Assembly (NCBI GenBank): GCA_016700155.1
Contig: CP065001.1
Coordinates: 186,001-250,000 of the forward strand
DNA from: Ignavibacteriales bacterium
Lineage (GTDB): Bacteria > Bacteroidota > Ignavibacteria > Ignavibacteriales > Ignavibacteriaceae
Direction of reading: 5' to 3'
DNA length: 64,000 nt
Shown: piece by piece, positions 51,743 through 60,563 of the stretch
Numbering within the stretch: position 1 is the first letter of the stretch
How the letters are laid out: each line of letters begins with the position of its first letter
The notes under the pieces: generated by a model
Seen by the model: the letters and a program-made list of their open reading frames with translations, nothing else
Told to the model about the DNA's origin: nothing
The model's database searches: none
Program-made: the position numbers and the translations under genes

Positions 51743-53182
51743 TCAAAATTCTTTATGGATATCCTGCGTACGTTTAGCACGCGGAAACCTGCTTTTAACA
51801 CCGGATTCTGTTACCACAGCTGAACCAAGTACATTGTTATTAAAACTCACCACACACTGACCTTTTATCGTACTCTTGTTTTTAAAGATCCCGCCTTCAA
51901 GGTATCTGTTTAATTCTATTCCCTCTGTAATATAATAAACATTTTCTCTAAAGTATTCAGCTAATACCTGTGCTGCCTGGGTATTTAATATTATTTCACC
52001 GTTACGGTCAATTAACCCAAACCTGGTGCCGATCCGTTCATATATACCTGGGTTATCATCACTCCAGTTCGCATTATGAAAATAGATATCATTATTTTTA
52101 AGTTGAAATCTAAACCGTTCAAGCAGGGCTTCATCAATGCCGTAGTAGTTAAAAAGCCTTAGCAGGTGTGAATTTATTTTTTTGTTTTTGTAATCGGTTA
52201 TTAAAACATCTTTTGCGCGCAGTGATGATAACTTTTCCATCGGAGGAGTTTCTTCTTTTTTAATAAGCCTTGCAAGAAAAAATCCGTCTGAATTAACTTC
52301 CCATGGAATCATTCTTTTTGTTAATGAAAGATCATTGCTCAGTAATTCATCATCGTATTTTGTAAGCCCCTGTTGATTTGTTACAGGCAGATCAAAGCTA
52401 TCAAGTATAACAGGATATTTTTTTAATACTGAATTTATTACAAGTTCATTTTCTTCCGGAGTTAAAGTGCATGTCGAGTAAACTATGTTACCACCGGGCT
52501 TTGTCATTTTGATAGCCGCTATTAAAAGTTTCAACTGCAATTCACTTAGTGCTTTTACACGTTTAGTTGACCACCAGTTACTTACTTCCTCTTTCTTTTG
52601 AATAATTCCTAACCCGCTGCAAGGTACATCCACCAGAACTTTATCAAAATAGTTATCATAAATCTTGCTCAGTATCTCACCTTTAAAATTTAAAACACCG
52701 GCATTGATGATATTCATCCTGTCGAGATTGTAAACCAGAGTTTTAACACGGCTTAACTGAATTTCATTTACTATCAATGTGCCGGTATTTCTCATTAACT
52801 CTGCAAGCTGTGTTGACTTTGAACCAGGCGCAGCACAAAGATCAAGTACGCGTTCTCCGGGAGATGGTTTGAGTACATAAGGCGGCAGCAGTGAAGATAG
52901 GCTCTGGATGTAATACAAACCGGTGATGTGTTCAACAGTCTTTCCGATAAGCTCGTTTCCGGATTGAACCAACAATGAGTTTGGCAGGTTGTCTATTGTT
53001 TTAGTTTCAATCCTGTAATTGTTGAATAATAATTCTGAAAGATCATTCGGGTTCGTCTTCAGTGAATTGACACGTATGTACTGAGCCGGTTCCTGTTTAA
53101 TATAATCAAGATAGTGAGCTGATTTTTCCTCACCATATAAATTAACAAGGTAAGTATATATGTTTTTACTTACTTCGATCAT
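51743..53182 (-). CDS. RsmB/RsmF-type RNA m5C methyltransferase
   Basis: A 479-residue NOL1/NOP2/Sun-family enzyme that methylates C5 of cytosine in rRNA or tRNA. SAM site VLDLCAAPGSKSTQLAELM (about 104), the first Cys in VPCSGLG (about 186) and the catalytic Cys in YSTCTLTPEEN. The C-terminal third (about 310-479) is an RNA-binding extension of the RsmF/YebU type, with SRFPRAKR near the end. Six bases separate it from the upstream gene. rRNA position cannot be told from sequence alone. Confidence 0.9.
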   Translation of the reverse strand: MIEVSKNIYTYLVNLYGEEKSAHYLDYIKQEPAQYIRVNSLKTNPNDLSELLFNNYRIETKTIDNLPNSLLVQSGNELIGKTVEHITGLYYIQSLSSLLPPYVLKPSPGERVLDLCAAPGSKSTQLAELMRNTGTLIVNEIQLSRVKTLVYNLDRMNIINAGVLNFKGEILSKIYDNYFDKVLVDVPCSGLGIIQKKEEVSNWWSTKRVKALSELQLKLLIAAIKMTKPGGNIVYSTCTLTPEENELVINSVLKKYPVILDSFDLPVTNQQGLTKYDDELLSNDLSLTKRMIPWEVNSDGFFLARLIKKEETPPMEKLSSLRAKDVLITDYKNKKINSHLLRLFNYYGIDEALLERFRFQLKNNDIYFHNANWSDDNPGIYERIGTRFGLIDRNGEIILNTQAAQVLAEYFRENVYYITEGIELNRYLEGGIFKNKSTIKGQCVVSFNNNVLGSAVVTESGVKSRFPRAKRTQDIHKEF

Positions 53183-53188
53183 ACTGGA

Positions 53189-53617
53189 TTAATAACGGAT
53201 AAGATTTATTGCACGAAGGATATTATTCACGACAGTCTTTTGATTCTTTTCCCCGGGAAATTTCTTTTTATAATCAGTTCCTATCAGCCTTATGATAGAA
53301 TCGATATAGTCCTCATAAGAATTAACGGCTTCAGAAATTTTAATTTCATCATCGGGGATGTAAGTCTGGGATGGTAAATTTCTATTGGCATAGATTATAT
53401 ACTTTGCAAAATGAATACTCTTTACCTGCCTGAATACAAGTCCATCAATCGTAAGTATTTCAATATCTCCAAAAAATTCTTTGCCAAGCAATAAAGTTTT
53501 TCCAGGCAGATTTATGGTTTGTGAATCATTCGCCGGAATAAAATCCTGTGGAAAATCCCTTATGCCTTCATGCTGAAAATTATTCAGCCAATACGAAATA
53601 AATTCTCTCTCTTTCAA
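53189..53617 (-). CDS. Protein of unknown function between nucleotide-hydrolase-like and methyltransferase genes
   Basis: A 142-residue soluble protein I do not recognise. It begins with a TTG that overlaps the previous stop (TTGA) and has no other possible Met start, so the start is well bounded. Two beta-rich segments (INLPGKTLLLGKEFFGDIEI, LVFRQVKSIHFAKYIIYANR) precede a helical C-terminus (SYEDYIDSIIRLIG). No signal or membrane segment. Tight coupling on both sides suggests a function linked to its neighbours. Confidence 0.72.
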   Translation of the reverse strand: MKEREFISYWLNNFQHEGIRDFPQDFIPANDSQTINLPGKTLLLGKEFFGDIEILTIDGLVFRQVKSIHFAKYIIYANRNLPSQTYIPDDEIKISEAVNSYEDYIDSIIRLIGTDYKKKFPGEKNQKTVVNNILRAINLIRY

Positions 53618-54036
53618 GCGGGGGTATTATATAAAATGAAATTATTAATGACAGATTTTAATTCATCACTGTCTGTATAACTCCGGACAGCAATTAAATC
53701 GGATGTACAGCCGGTAATCATAGCGGATACTTTAGCCGAATCGATCCGGTGTAAAGCCAGTACGGGAATATTCAGTACATATAAAGCAAAACTTATTTCA
53801 AATCCCACGCCGAGACTTGGACCTGAAATTTCAGCTACCATTAAATCACTTTCTTTAAGCCACTGAATATCACGTGTAAATATTTCCCGGTCAGTTAATT
53901 TTTGCGTGGTAAATAATTCTTTGTTTAGTTCGGAAAGGGCGAGGTGACCTTCATTGTTAATAATCTCTATAATTTCCCTGTAGTATTGCTGAAATGTAAT
54001 ATCACCTTTGATAGCACCGGCACAATATATTTTCAT
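53614..54036 (-). CDS. Nucleoside 2-deoxyribosyltransferase-like / deoxynucleotide N-hydrolase (DNPH1-like)
   Basis: A 140-residue protein of the NDT fold. MKIYCAGAIKGDI at the start and AEISGPSLGVGFEISFAL (with the catalytic Glu in GVGFE) match the Rcl/DNPH1 group, which hydrolyses the N-glycosidic bond of deoxynucleoside monophosphates. DRIDSAK-like residues in the LHRIDSAKVSAMITG segment complete the pocket. Overlaps bshA by four bases and the next gene by four. Probably cleans up damaged nucleotides. Confidence 0.82.
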   Translation of the reverse strand: MKIYCAGAIKGDITFQQYYREIIEIINNEGHLALSELNKELFTTQKLTDREIFTRDIQWLKESDLMVAEISGPSLGVGFEISFALYVLNIPVLALHRIDSAKVSAMITGCTSDLIAVRSYTDSDELKSVINNFILYNTPA

Positions 54037-55157
54037 TTGTTCAACACTTTGTGATAATGTTCTTCATAAAGCGGGATTACAATTGACTTATCAAATTTAT
54101 TTACAGCTCTTGCCCGTGCGGCAGATGAAAATAATTCATACTTACGCTGGTTCGTCAACAGGTCTATTGCATACTTAGCCATCCTGTCAACGTCCCCGAT
54201 TTCTGCGATGAATCCTGTTTCATTATGCCGGACTAATTCGGGTAATCCGCCTACACTTGAACTGATTACCGGTACACCGACAGCCATAGCTTCAAGCGCT
54301 GCCAGCCCGAAGCTTTCGGATTGAGATGGAATTAAAAAAAGATCAGACGCAGACAATATTTCTACAAGACCATCCTGTTTGCCAAGAAACTTTATGTGTT
54401 CAACAAGATTAAGTTCGCGAGCTAACCTTTCACATTCAGATCTGTCAGGTCCGTCGCCAACCAGCAGCAGCTTTGAAGGGATTTCCTTGTGTACAATATC
54501 AAAAACTCTTATTGCATCGGTTACCCTCTTTACCTGCCTGAAGTTAGAAGTATGAACCAAAATTTTTTCGCCTTTTGGTGCAATGTGTTTTTTGAATGAA
54601 CAGTGTTCGATCGGTTTGAAAATATTTGTATCGACAAAGTTTGGTATTACTTCAATTTCTTTTTCAATCTCATAGTTGGTCAAAGTTTTCTCTTTTAGGA
54701 ATCGCGACACAGTTGTAACACCATCACTTTGTTCGATGCTGAACTTTACAAGCGGAAGGAATGAAGGTTCCAGACCGACAAGTGTAATGTCTGTACCGTG
54801 TAAAGTTGTTGTGACTTTTAAATCTTTAAGCGGTTTTAACATTTGCTTTGCTAAATATGCGCTGCTTGCATGGGGTATTGCATAATGTACATGCAGCAAA
54901 TCAAGTTTTTCATAATTGGCTACTTCAACCATTTTGCTTGCAAGAGCTAAACTGTAAAGCGGGAATTCAAATAACGGGTAGTTGCTCATCTCGACTTCGT
55001 GAAAAACTATATTCTCAATGTATTGATTCAAACGAAAGGGCAGTGCGTAACTTATAAAGTGAATTTCATGTCCGCGGAAAGCAAGTTCTTTTCCGAGTTC
55101 AGTTGCGATAACTCCGCTTCCGCCATAAGTAGGATAACAGGTAATTCCGATTTTCAT
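54033..55157 (-). CDS. bshA: N-acetyl-alpha-D-glucosaminyl L-malate synthase BshA
   Basis: First enzyme of bacillithiol synthesis, a GT4 glycosyltransferase joining GlcNAc to L-malate. MKIGITCYPTYGGSGVIATE at the start is diagnostic, followed by LDLLHVHYAIPHASSAYLAK, TTLHGTDITLVG and the nucleotide-binding SQSESFGLAALEAMAVGVPV (with the ESFG.A..E motif). 374 residues, the normal length. bshB and bshC are not in the window. It lies 34 bases after the M28 peptidase gene and overlaps the next gene. Confidence 0.96.
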   Translation of the reverse strand: MKIGITCYPTYGGSGVIATELGKELAFRGHEIHFISYALPFRLNQYIENIVFHEVEMSNYPLFEFPLYSLALASKMVEVANYEKLDLLHVHYAIPHASSAYLAKQMLKPLKDLKVTTTLHGTDITLVGLEPSFLPLVKFSIEQSDGVTTVSRFLKEKTLTNYEIEKEIEVIPNFVDTNIFKPIEHCSFKKHIAPKGEKILVHTSNFRQVKRVTDAIRVFDIVHKEIPSKLLLVGDGPDRSECERLARELNLVEHIKFLGKQDGLVEILSASDLFLIPSQSESFGLAALEAMAVGVPVISSSVGGLPELVRHNETGFIAEIGDVDRMAKYAIDLLTNQRKYELFSSAARARAVNKFDKSIVIPLYEEHYHKVLNK

Positions 55158-55191
55158 TTTTGTTCTTTAGTAGAGTGTGAAAATTATTCAG

Positions 55192-56733
55192 TTATTTATT
55201 TGTTCTTAAATTGACATCGTAATTTGCTGCCTTCAGGACTACACTCAGCACAAGTTCAGCCGTCTTTTTGATTTTCTGAAAGTCTATTTCATTCACTTCA
55301 TCAGAGGGTCGGTGATAGTCTTCTTTCATATTATCATAAAAGAATACAACGGGTATACCAAGCTTCGCATAGTTATAGTGGTCACTTCTGTAGTAAATTT
55401 TTTCAGGATCATCCGGTTCATCAAACTTAAAGTTAAAAACAAAATTTGAAGTTTCTGTGTTTGCTCTTTCAACAATTTGTTTAAGTAATGGATTTATCTT
55501 ATCAGAACCTACTGAATAAATTGTATCAACACTTTCTCTTCCTACCATATCAAGGTTTACCTGCGCGACTATTTTATCCATAATTTCCAGATTGTCTGAA
55601 AGATATTCTGATCCGAACAAGCCTTTCTCTTCTGCGGCATGAAATACTACAAGCACTGACCTTTTATTAGTCTGCATTTTTGAAATAGCATTGGCAACTT
55701 CAAGAACTGCGACGATACCCGAACCATCGTCATCAGCACCGTTATAAATACTATCGCCTGAAACACCCAGATGATCAAAGTGTGCACCGATTGCAACATA
55801 TTCATCCTTTAGTTTCTCATCAGTTCCGGGAATCACTCCGATTATATTAAATGATTTCTTCAACTCGTTTTTTAATCTGATTGTCAGCGAAAGACTGCCC
55901 TGAAAATCAAACTTAGGAATAATCTTTCCGGTCTTTTCTGTTGCAAGAAGACTTTCAAGTGAGTGCTTTTCATTTTGTAATAGTAATGCAGAACTCTCCT
56001 GATTAAAATAAAGTACAGGGATTGAAAATATTTCTTCAGCGGGTTTAAGGCTAAGATCAGGTTTTGTAAACCAGTCATATCCTCTTTGCCAGTTATAACC
56101 GCTGCTGTCTGTATCAAGGAATAATATCCCCTTCACCCCGAGTGCAGTTGCATTCAGTATTTTTGATCTTAGTGATGCATAACGAGTATCGGATGAGCCG
56201 TTAAAATAATTTACGTCATCACTGACCGGTTCACCCGGAAGTACGGCAATGATTTTATCCTTAACATCTATATCAGAAAAGTCATCGTAATTAAATTCTT
56301 CAGCAGTTATTCCATAACCCGCAAATACAACGGGTGAATTAATCTCCGATGCCGATGAGCGGATAACATAAAAATCACGGTTTAAACTAAAACTAAGTTG
56401 AACTGAGGACTTCGTATAAGTCACCCCGGAAGTTTCATCAAATGATTTTGAAATAAGATCAAATCTCTGGTAATAATCATTGTAGAAAGGTTGAACCCCA
56501 TACTTTTTCAGTTCCGAGGAGATAAAAAGTCCTGCTATCCTTTCGCCTCTTGTAGTAGCTTCACGTCCTTCAAGCAGATCATCTGCAAGAAATTCAAGAT
56601 TTGCTTTAAGATTTTCTATCCTGATTATTCCTGAAGCGGAAGAGTCGGGAATACTATTTTGTACACTTACACATCCTGTAAAACTCAGGACTGTCAGTAT
56701 CCAAAACGCTGTCGCAAGATTCTTTGTGTTCAT
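55192..56733 (-). CDS. M28-family peptidase lipoprotein with PA-type insert
   Basis: About 513 residues. MNTKNLATAFWILTVLSFTGC is a lipoprotein leader with lipobox SFTGC, so the mature protein is membrane-anchored outside the cytoplasm. The ATG at 56733 is preferred to the one at 56832, which overlaps the divergent gene and adds a non-signal stretch. A PA-like domain (about 130-270) precedes the zinc peptidase domain: AIGAHFDHLG, NGADDDGSG, HAAEEKGLFGSEY, DMVGRE and YHRPSDEV give the two-zinc ligands and the general base Glu. An exopeptidase for secreted peptides. Confidence 0.92.
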   Translation of the reverse strand: MNTKNLATAFWILTVLSFTGCVSVQNSIPDSSASGIIRIENLKANLEFLADDLLEGREATTRGERIAGLFISSELKKYGVQPFYNDYYQRFDLISKSFDETSGVTYTKSSVQLSFSLNRDFYVIRSSASEINSPVVFAGYGITAEEFNYDDFSDIDVKDKIIAVLPGEPVSDDVNYFNGSSDTRYASLRSKILNATALGVKGILFLDTDSSGYNWQRGYDWFTKPDLSLKPAEEIFSIPVLYFNQESSALLLQNEKHSLESLLATEKTGKIIPKFDFQGSLSLTIRLKNELKKSFNIIGVIPGTDEKLKDEYVAIGAHFDHLGVSGDSIYNGADDDGSGIVAVLEVANAISKMQTNKRSVLVVFHAAEEKGLFGSEYLSDNLEIMDKIVAQVNLDMVGRESVDTIYSVGSDKINPLLKQIVERANTETSNFVFNFKFDEPDDPEKIYYRSDHYNYAKLGIPVVFFYDNMKEDYHRPSDEVNEIDFQKIKKTAELVLSVVLKAANYDVNLRTNK

Positions 56734-56825
56734 ATAGTCCAAATTATAATAATTAAACTCATGGAATGCTGTAAACAAAATAAAGATTCTTTTTATTTTA
56801 AACCATTCCATAAATTTTATTAATA

Positions 56826-58787
56826 ATGGCATTATCAGATTATTTAACCGCTTTCAATTACAATTATCTTCGCCAGAAGTTATTCAGGCGTGAAGTAGAA
56901 GCTTCGGCGTTCAGCGGCAAGCGTATATCAATGCCTTCTATCAGCACAAAAACATTACCAATAATTTTTAAAGAAAAATATCCGTTAAGATTTTTTGATA
57001 CCCCGCAGGAAAAAGAAAAAATTGTAAATGCGATTCTTTCAAGTGAGGAAGCCGGTGAGATACTCAAAGAAGCCGAAAAAGTTGTAAGCAATATTTATGA
57101 TGTTTGCTGTTCCGGCGAAACCGACTTAGGTGAAGAAATAAACTGGCATTGTGATTTTAAAAGCGGTTTCGTCTGGAACGTGAATTTGACCTGGAGATAC
57201 GACTATTATTCATTTCCGGACGGTACAGATCTGAAAGTTCCATGGGAACTGGCAAGATTTCACCAGCTAAATACTCTTGGTAAAGCATATCTTATTTCTT
57301 CAGATGAAAGATATACTGAAAAATATATCTCGCTTATAAAAAGTTTTGTCCTTTCAAACAGGTTTTGTCATGGTATAAACTGGCTTAACACCTCTGAAGT
57401 TGCGATTCGATTAATTAATCTGGCATTCTCTTTCAGCTTTTTTATCGGCTCTGAACTGATTGATGATTCATTCATTCAGTCATTTAATGATCTTCTGCTT
57501 CATCATTCTTTATTTATAGACAATAACCTGAATTACTCTTCTACACGTGACAGCAGTTACATTATAAATCTTCTTGCCCTTGGTACATGCGGATTGATTT
57601 ACCATAATGACTATTACGGAAAAAAACTGCTGCGTTTTTCTCAGACAGGATTGGAGTATGAGATCAGATCACAGTTTTATGATGATGGAGTAAACAGGGA
57701 ACAATCCGTCCCATTACATTCAGTTGTTCTTGAAGCGTTATATCTGTTCAGGATCATATTGAATAAATCAGGTCAATCGGTTTCTAAAAAGTACGATGAA
57801 ACTCTGATAAAAATTTTTGAGGTTTTAAGAAATTATTTGAGAGAAGATAACTCTGTTCCGCAAATCGGTGATTCAGTAACAAGCGGAATACTTCCATTAA
57901 GTTTAAGAAAAAATGAACATTCACATTTTTCAATTGCTGCTAAATTATATCCCGATCACCAGAATTTTCACCTGGCAAATGTATCGGTTGAGTCGGTATT
58001 ATTACTTGGAACGGAAACCAATTCAGAAACAATACCTGATAACGTTGAACAAAAGGAGTTAGCCTCAAAGGGATTTATAAATGGCGGTCATTATATTTTA
58101 AGAAATAAATCGCTTCACTTTTTTATTGAAGCCGGAGAAATCGGCAACAGCGGAAAGGGCGCACCGGGTCATAATGATACTTTTACTTTTGAATTATTTT
58201 ATAAAAAGAAAAAATTTATTGTAGATTCTGGAACATATTCGTTTTATGCCAACCCAGAGTTAAGGAACAGGCTGAGATCTGTAAGGAGTCACAACACCGC
58301 ATACATTGATGATCAACTGCTATCTGAATTTGATGGGCTGTTCAGAATTAAAGAAGATCTTACCAAACCAAAAATAATTCAGTGGATATCAAGTGAATCA
58401 GAGGATGTACTTTCAGCACAGCATTACGCATATACGCGTCTTGCTGATCCGGTAATCTGTAAACGGACTTTTCATTCAATTAAAAAAGAGAACAGAATAT
58501 TAATCAGAGATGAATTTATAGGCGGTACCGAACATAAAGTTGTTTTGAATTTTCATCTTCACCCGGAAGTAATGATTTATGAGATTGATGAAAACAGTTG
58601 TCGCCTTGAAAGTTCCGGGGAAAAGATTATTTTGAAAATATTGAGTGATGCTGTAAACAAAACCCTGAAAGTTAATGAGTCCGTTTATTCTGAAAAGTAT
58701 GGTTGCCTGCAGAACTCAAAGAAAATAACATTTATCATGAAAGAACAACTGGCGGCTTCAGTTGAAACGGAAATTAATTTACTCTGA
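56826..58787 (+). CDS. Heparinase II/III-family protein
   Basis: A 653-residue protein: an alpha-toroid (about 60-350; WELARFHQLNTLGKAYL, NWLNTSEVAIRLINLAFSF) and a C-terminal beta-sandwich (about 400-640) with the GGHYILRN and APGHNDTFTFELFYKKKKF motifs and the IVDSGTYSFY segment of this family. The conserved His and Tyr for lyase chemistry appear (APGHNDTF). It has no signal peptide, which is unusual for a lyase and fits the versions found in exopolysaccharide clusters. First gene of a five-gene tight operon. Confidence 0.88.
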   Translation: MALSDYLTAFNYNYLRQKLFRREVEASAFSGKRISMPSISTKTLPIIFKEKYPLRFFDTPQEKEKIVNAILSSEEAGEILKEAEKVVSNIYDVCCSGETDLGEEINWHCDFKSGFVWNVNLTWRYDYYSFPDGTDLKVPWELARFHQLNTLGKAYLISSDERYTEKYISLIKSFVLSNRFCHGINWLNTSEVAIRLINLAFSFSFFIGSELIDDSFIQSFNDLLLHHSLFIDNNLNYSSTRDSSYIINLLALGTCGLIYHNDYYGKKLLRFSQTGLEYEIRSQFYDDGVNREQSVPLHSVVLEALYLFRIILNKSGQSVSKKYDETLIKIFEVLRNYLREDNSVPQIGDSVTSGILPLSLRKNEHSHFSIAAKLYPDHQNFHLANVSVESVLLLGTETNSETIPDNVEQKELASKGFINGGHYILRNKSLHFFIEAGEIGNSGKGAPGHNDTFTFELFYKKKKFIVDSGTYSFYANPELRNRLRSVRSHNTAYIDDQLLSEFDGLFRIKEDLTKPKIIQWISSESEDVLSAQHYAYTRLADPVICKRTFHSIKKENRILIRDEFIGGTEHKVVLNFHLHPEVMIYEIDENSCRLESSGEKIILKILSDAVNKTLKVNESVYSEKYGCLQNSKKITFIMKEQLAASVETEINLL

Positions 58788-58792
58788 TCGAA

Positions 58793-59677
58793 ATGAAACT
58801 TTTGGTAATAGGACAAACAGTAGAAGACCATTACATAAAAGATGGGGAAGAGGTCGTAGCCCCGGGTGGAATTTATTACGCAGCCGCGGCTCTTGCACAA
58901 CTAAAAGATGCGAATGATGAAATAATGCTTTGCACTTCAATTGAAGAAAATAATTATCAGCTCTTTGCAGATGTTTATGAACGATATGATAAAAAATATA
59001 TTTCCAGAGTTGATGCTATTCCAAAAGTATGGCTGACTGTTGATCCGCACAAAGAAAGATCAGAACGATATGTTAATATCACAGCAGAATTGAAAACCGG
59101 ATTTTCTTGCAGTGATTATGATGGTGTGCTTGTTAATATGATCACCGGGTTTGACATCTCCATAGATCAGTTTCAAAAAATCAGGGAGGAATTAACAGGA
59201 GTACTTTACCTTGATGTGCATACACTTTCAAGAGGCATGGATTTTGAAAACAACAGGAAGTTCAGGATAATCCCGGAGTTTGAAAAATGGGCAAGATGTG
59301 CTGATATTATTCAGGTGAACGAACACGAATTATTTTGTCTGAGTGAGTTTAAAACCGAAATGGAGATTGTGAGCTGGCTGTTAGATTGCAATGTTAGAGT
59401 AGTGATAATTACATTAGCTGAAAGAGGCGCAAAATATTTTTATAGAGACCGGGGTGAAATTGCTTCGGTCTATCATTCGGCATTAAAGGTGGAAGTGAAT
59501 AATAAAATAGGCTGCGGTGATGTATTTGGCTCGGCGTTTTTTTTCAATCATTTGAAGCACAAAGATTTGCTGAAGGCATTGGTGTTTGCAAACACTGCCG
59601 CAGCTTTCATAACTTCATACAATGACACAAAACAGATCAATCAATTAAAAGATGATATCCTCAGACAATCTTATTAA
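58793..59677 (+). CDS. PfkB-family carbohydrate kinase
   Basis: A 294-residue ribokinase-fold kinase. The GG-type N-terminal motif reads EVVAPGGIYYAAAALAQL and the anion-hole/catalytic motif NNKIGCGDVFGSAFFFN (Asp as base; GCGD in place of the usual GAGD). No cysteine or iron pattern. The gap from the heparinase gene is five bases and it overlaps the next gene by 26, so translation is coupled. The substrate is probably a sugar or sugar derivative released by the locus. Confidence 0.88.
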   Translation: MKLLVIGQTVEDHYIKDGEEVVAPGGIYYAAAALAQLKDANDEIMLCTSIEENNYQLFADVYERYDKKYISRVDAIPKVWLTVDPHKERSERYVNITAELKTGFSCSDYDGVLVNMITGFDISIDQFQKIREELTGVLYLDVHTLSRGMDFENNRKFRIIPEFEKWARCADIIQVNEHELFCLSEFKTEMEIVSWLLDCNVRVVIITLAERGAKYFYRDRGEIASVYHSALKVEVNNKIGCGDVFGSAFFFNHLKHKDLLKALVFANTAAAFITSYNDTKQINQLKDDILRQSY

Positions 59678-60563
59678 AAAAAGAATACTGATTACAGGTT
59701 CCAATACAGTTATAGGACAAGGTCTTGTAAGTTTTTTTGCCAGGCATTTACGGGTGCAGGTTCTGGCAACTTCTTTAAATCCCGTGAATAATATCTATGA
59801 AGCTGAATATCTATCCTGTGACATTACCAATCGTGAGCTATTCAAACGTGCAGCTCTGGACTTCTATCCTGATGTCATAATAAACACTGCAGATTATAAT
59901 CATCCTGTTAAATCTGATATTGAGAGAGAAAAAACCTGGAAGATTAATGTTAAGAGTCTTGAATTCATTACAGAAGTAGCAAGGGTGCTGGATTCACACA
60001 TAATTCAGATATCAACAAACAGAGTATTCGACGGACTTAAAGGACCTTATAGTGAAAAAGGAATTCCAAATCCATCATCATATTATGAGCGGACTAAACT
60101 GGCGGCGGAAAACGTTCTAAAGCTCAGTGGTACTATTTATACTCTTGTAAGAATAAGTGAAGTTTTTGGAATCAACAGGATTTGTAAAAATGATCTGCTG
60201 AACGAAAAGATTGGGCAGATAAAAAATGATTCCATCATACACAACGAATTTGACAGGATTACAAACCCCGTTTTCTCTGATGATGTTGTTCAGGCAATCA
60301 GCAAGATCATCGAATATAAAAAAACCGGGATATATCATATCGGTGGAAAAGAGTTGATCAGTGATTTCGATTTCAATAAAAGAATCGCAGTAATATTTAA
60401 TATTGATACGAAGTATATTAGCAATGGAAATAATTCAGAACATTTTACAAAAAGCAGATTAGATCAAAGTCTCTTAACAATAAAAGCAGAGACTGAACTT
60501 GGTTACAGTCCTCATACATTAAATGATGCTTTAACTTTGATAAAGAAAACCTTACAACCATGA
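59652..60563 (+). CDS. RmlD-like NAD(P)-dependent sugar reductase/epimerase
   Basis: A 303-residue extended SDR. Nucleotide site ITGSNTVIGQGLV (about 14-26; a modified GxxGxxG), ISTNRVFDGLKGPYSE (the RmlD-type segment) and the YxxxK pair in YYERTKLAAENVL (about 140). It resembles dTDP-4-dehydrorhamnose reductases and methionine adenosyltransferase beta-type proteins. The start overlaps the kinase gene and the end overlaps the GH13 gene by four bases. Substrate not assigned. Confidence 0.85.
   Translation: MISSDNLIKKRILITGSNTVIGQGLVSFFARHLRVQVLATSLNPVNNIYEAEYLSCDITNRELFKRAALDFYPDVIINTADYNHPVKSDIEREKTWKINVKSLEFITEVARVLDSHIIQISTNRVFDGLKGPYSEKGIPNPSSYYERTKLAAENVLKLSGTIYTLVRISEVFGINRICKNDLLNEKIGQIKNDSIIHNEFDRITNPVFSDDVVQAISKIIEYKKTGIYHIGGKELISDFDFNKRIAVIFNIDTKYISNGNNSEHFTKSRLDQSLLTIKAETELGYSPHTLNDALTLIKKTLQP

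Noticed and set aside
56734..56832. N-terminal extension of the M28 peptidase to the ATG at 56832
   Set aside because: It would overlap the divergent heparinase-like start and hide the lipoprotein leader that begins at 56733.
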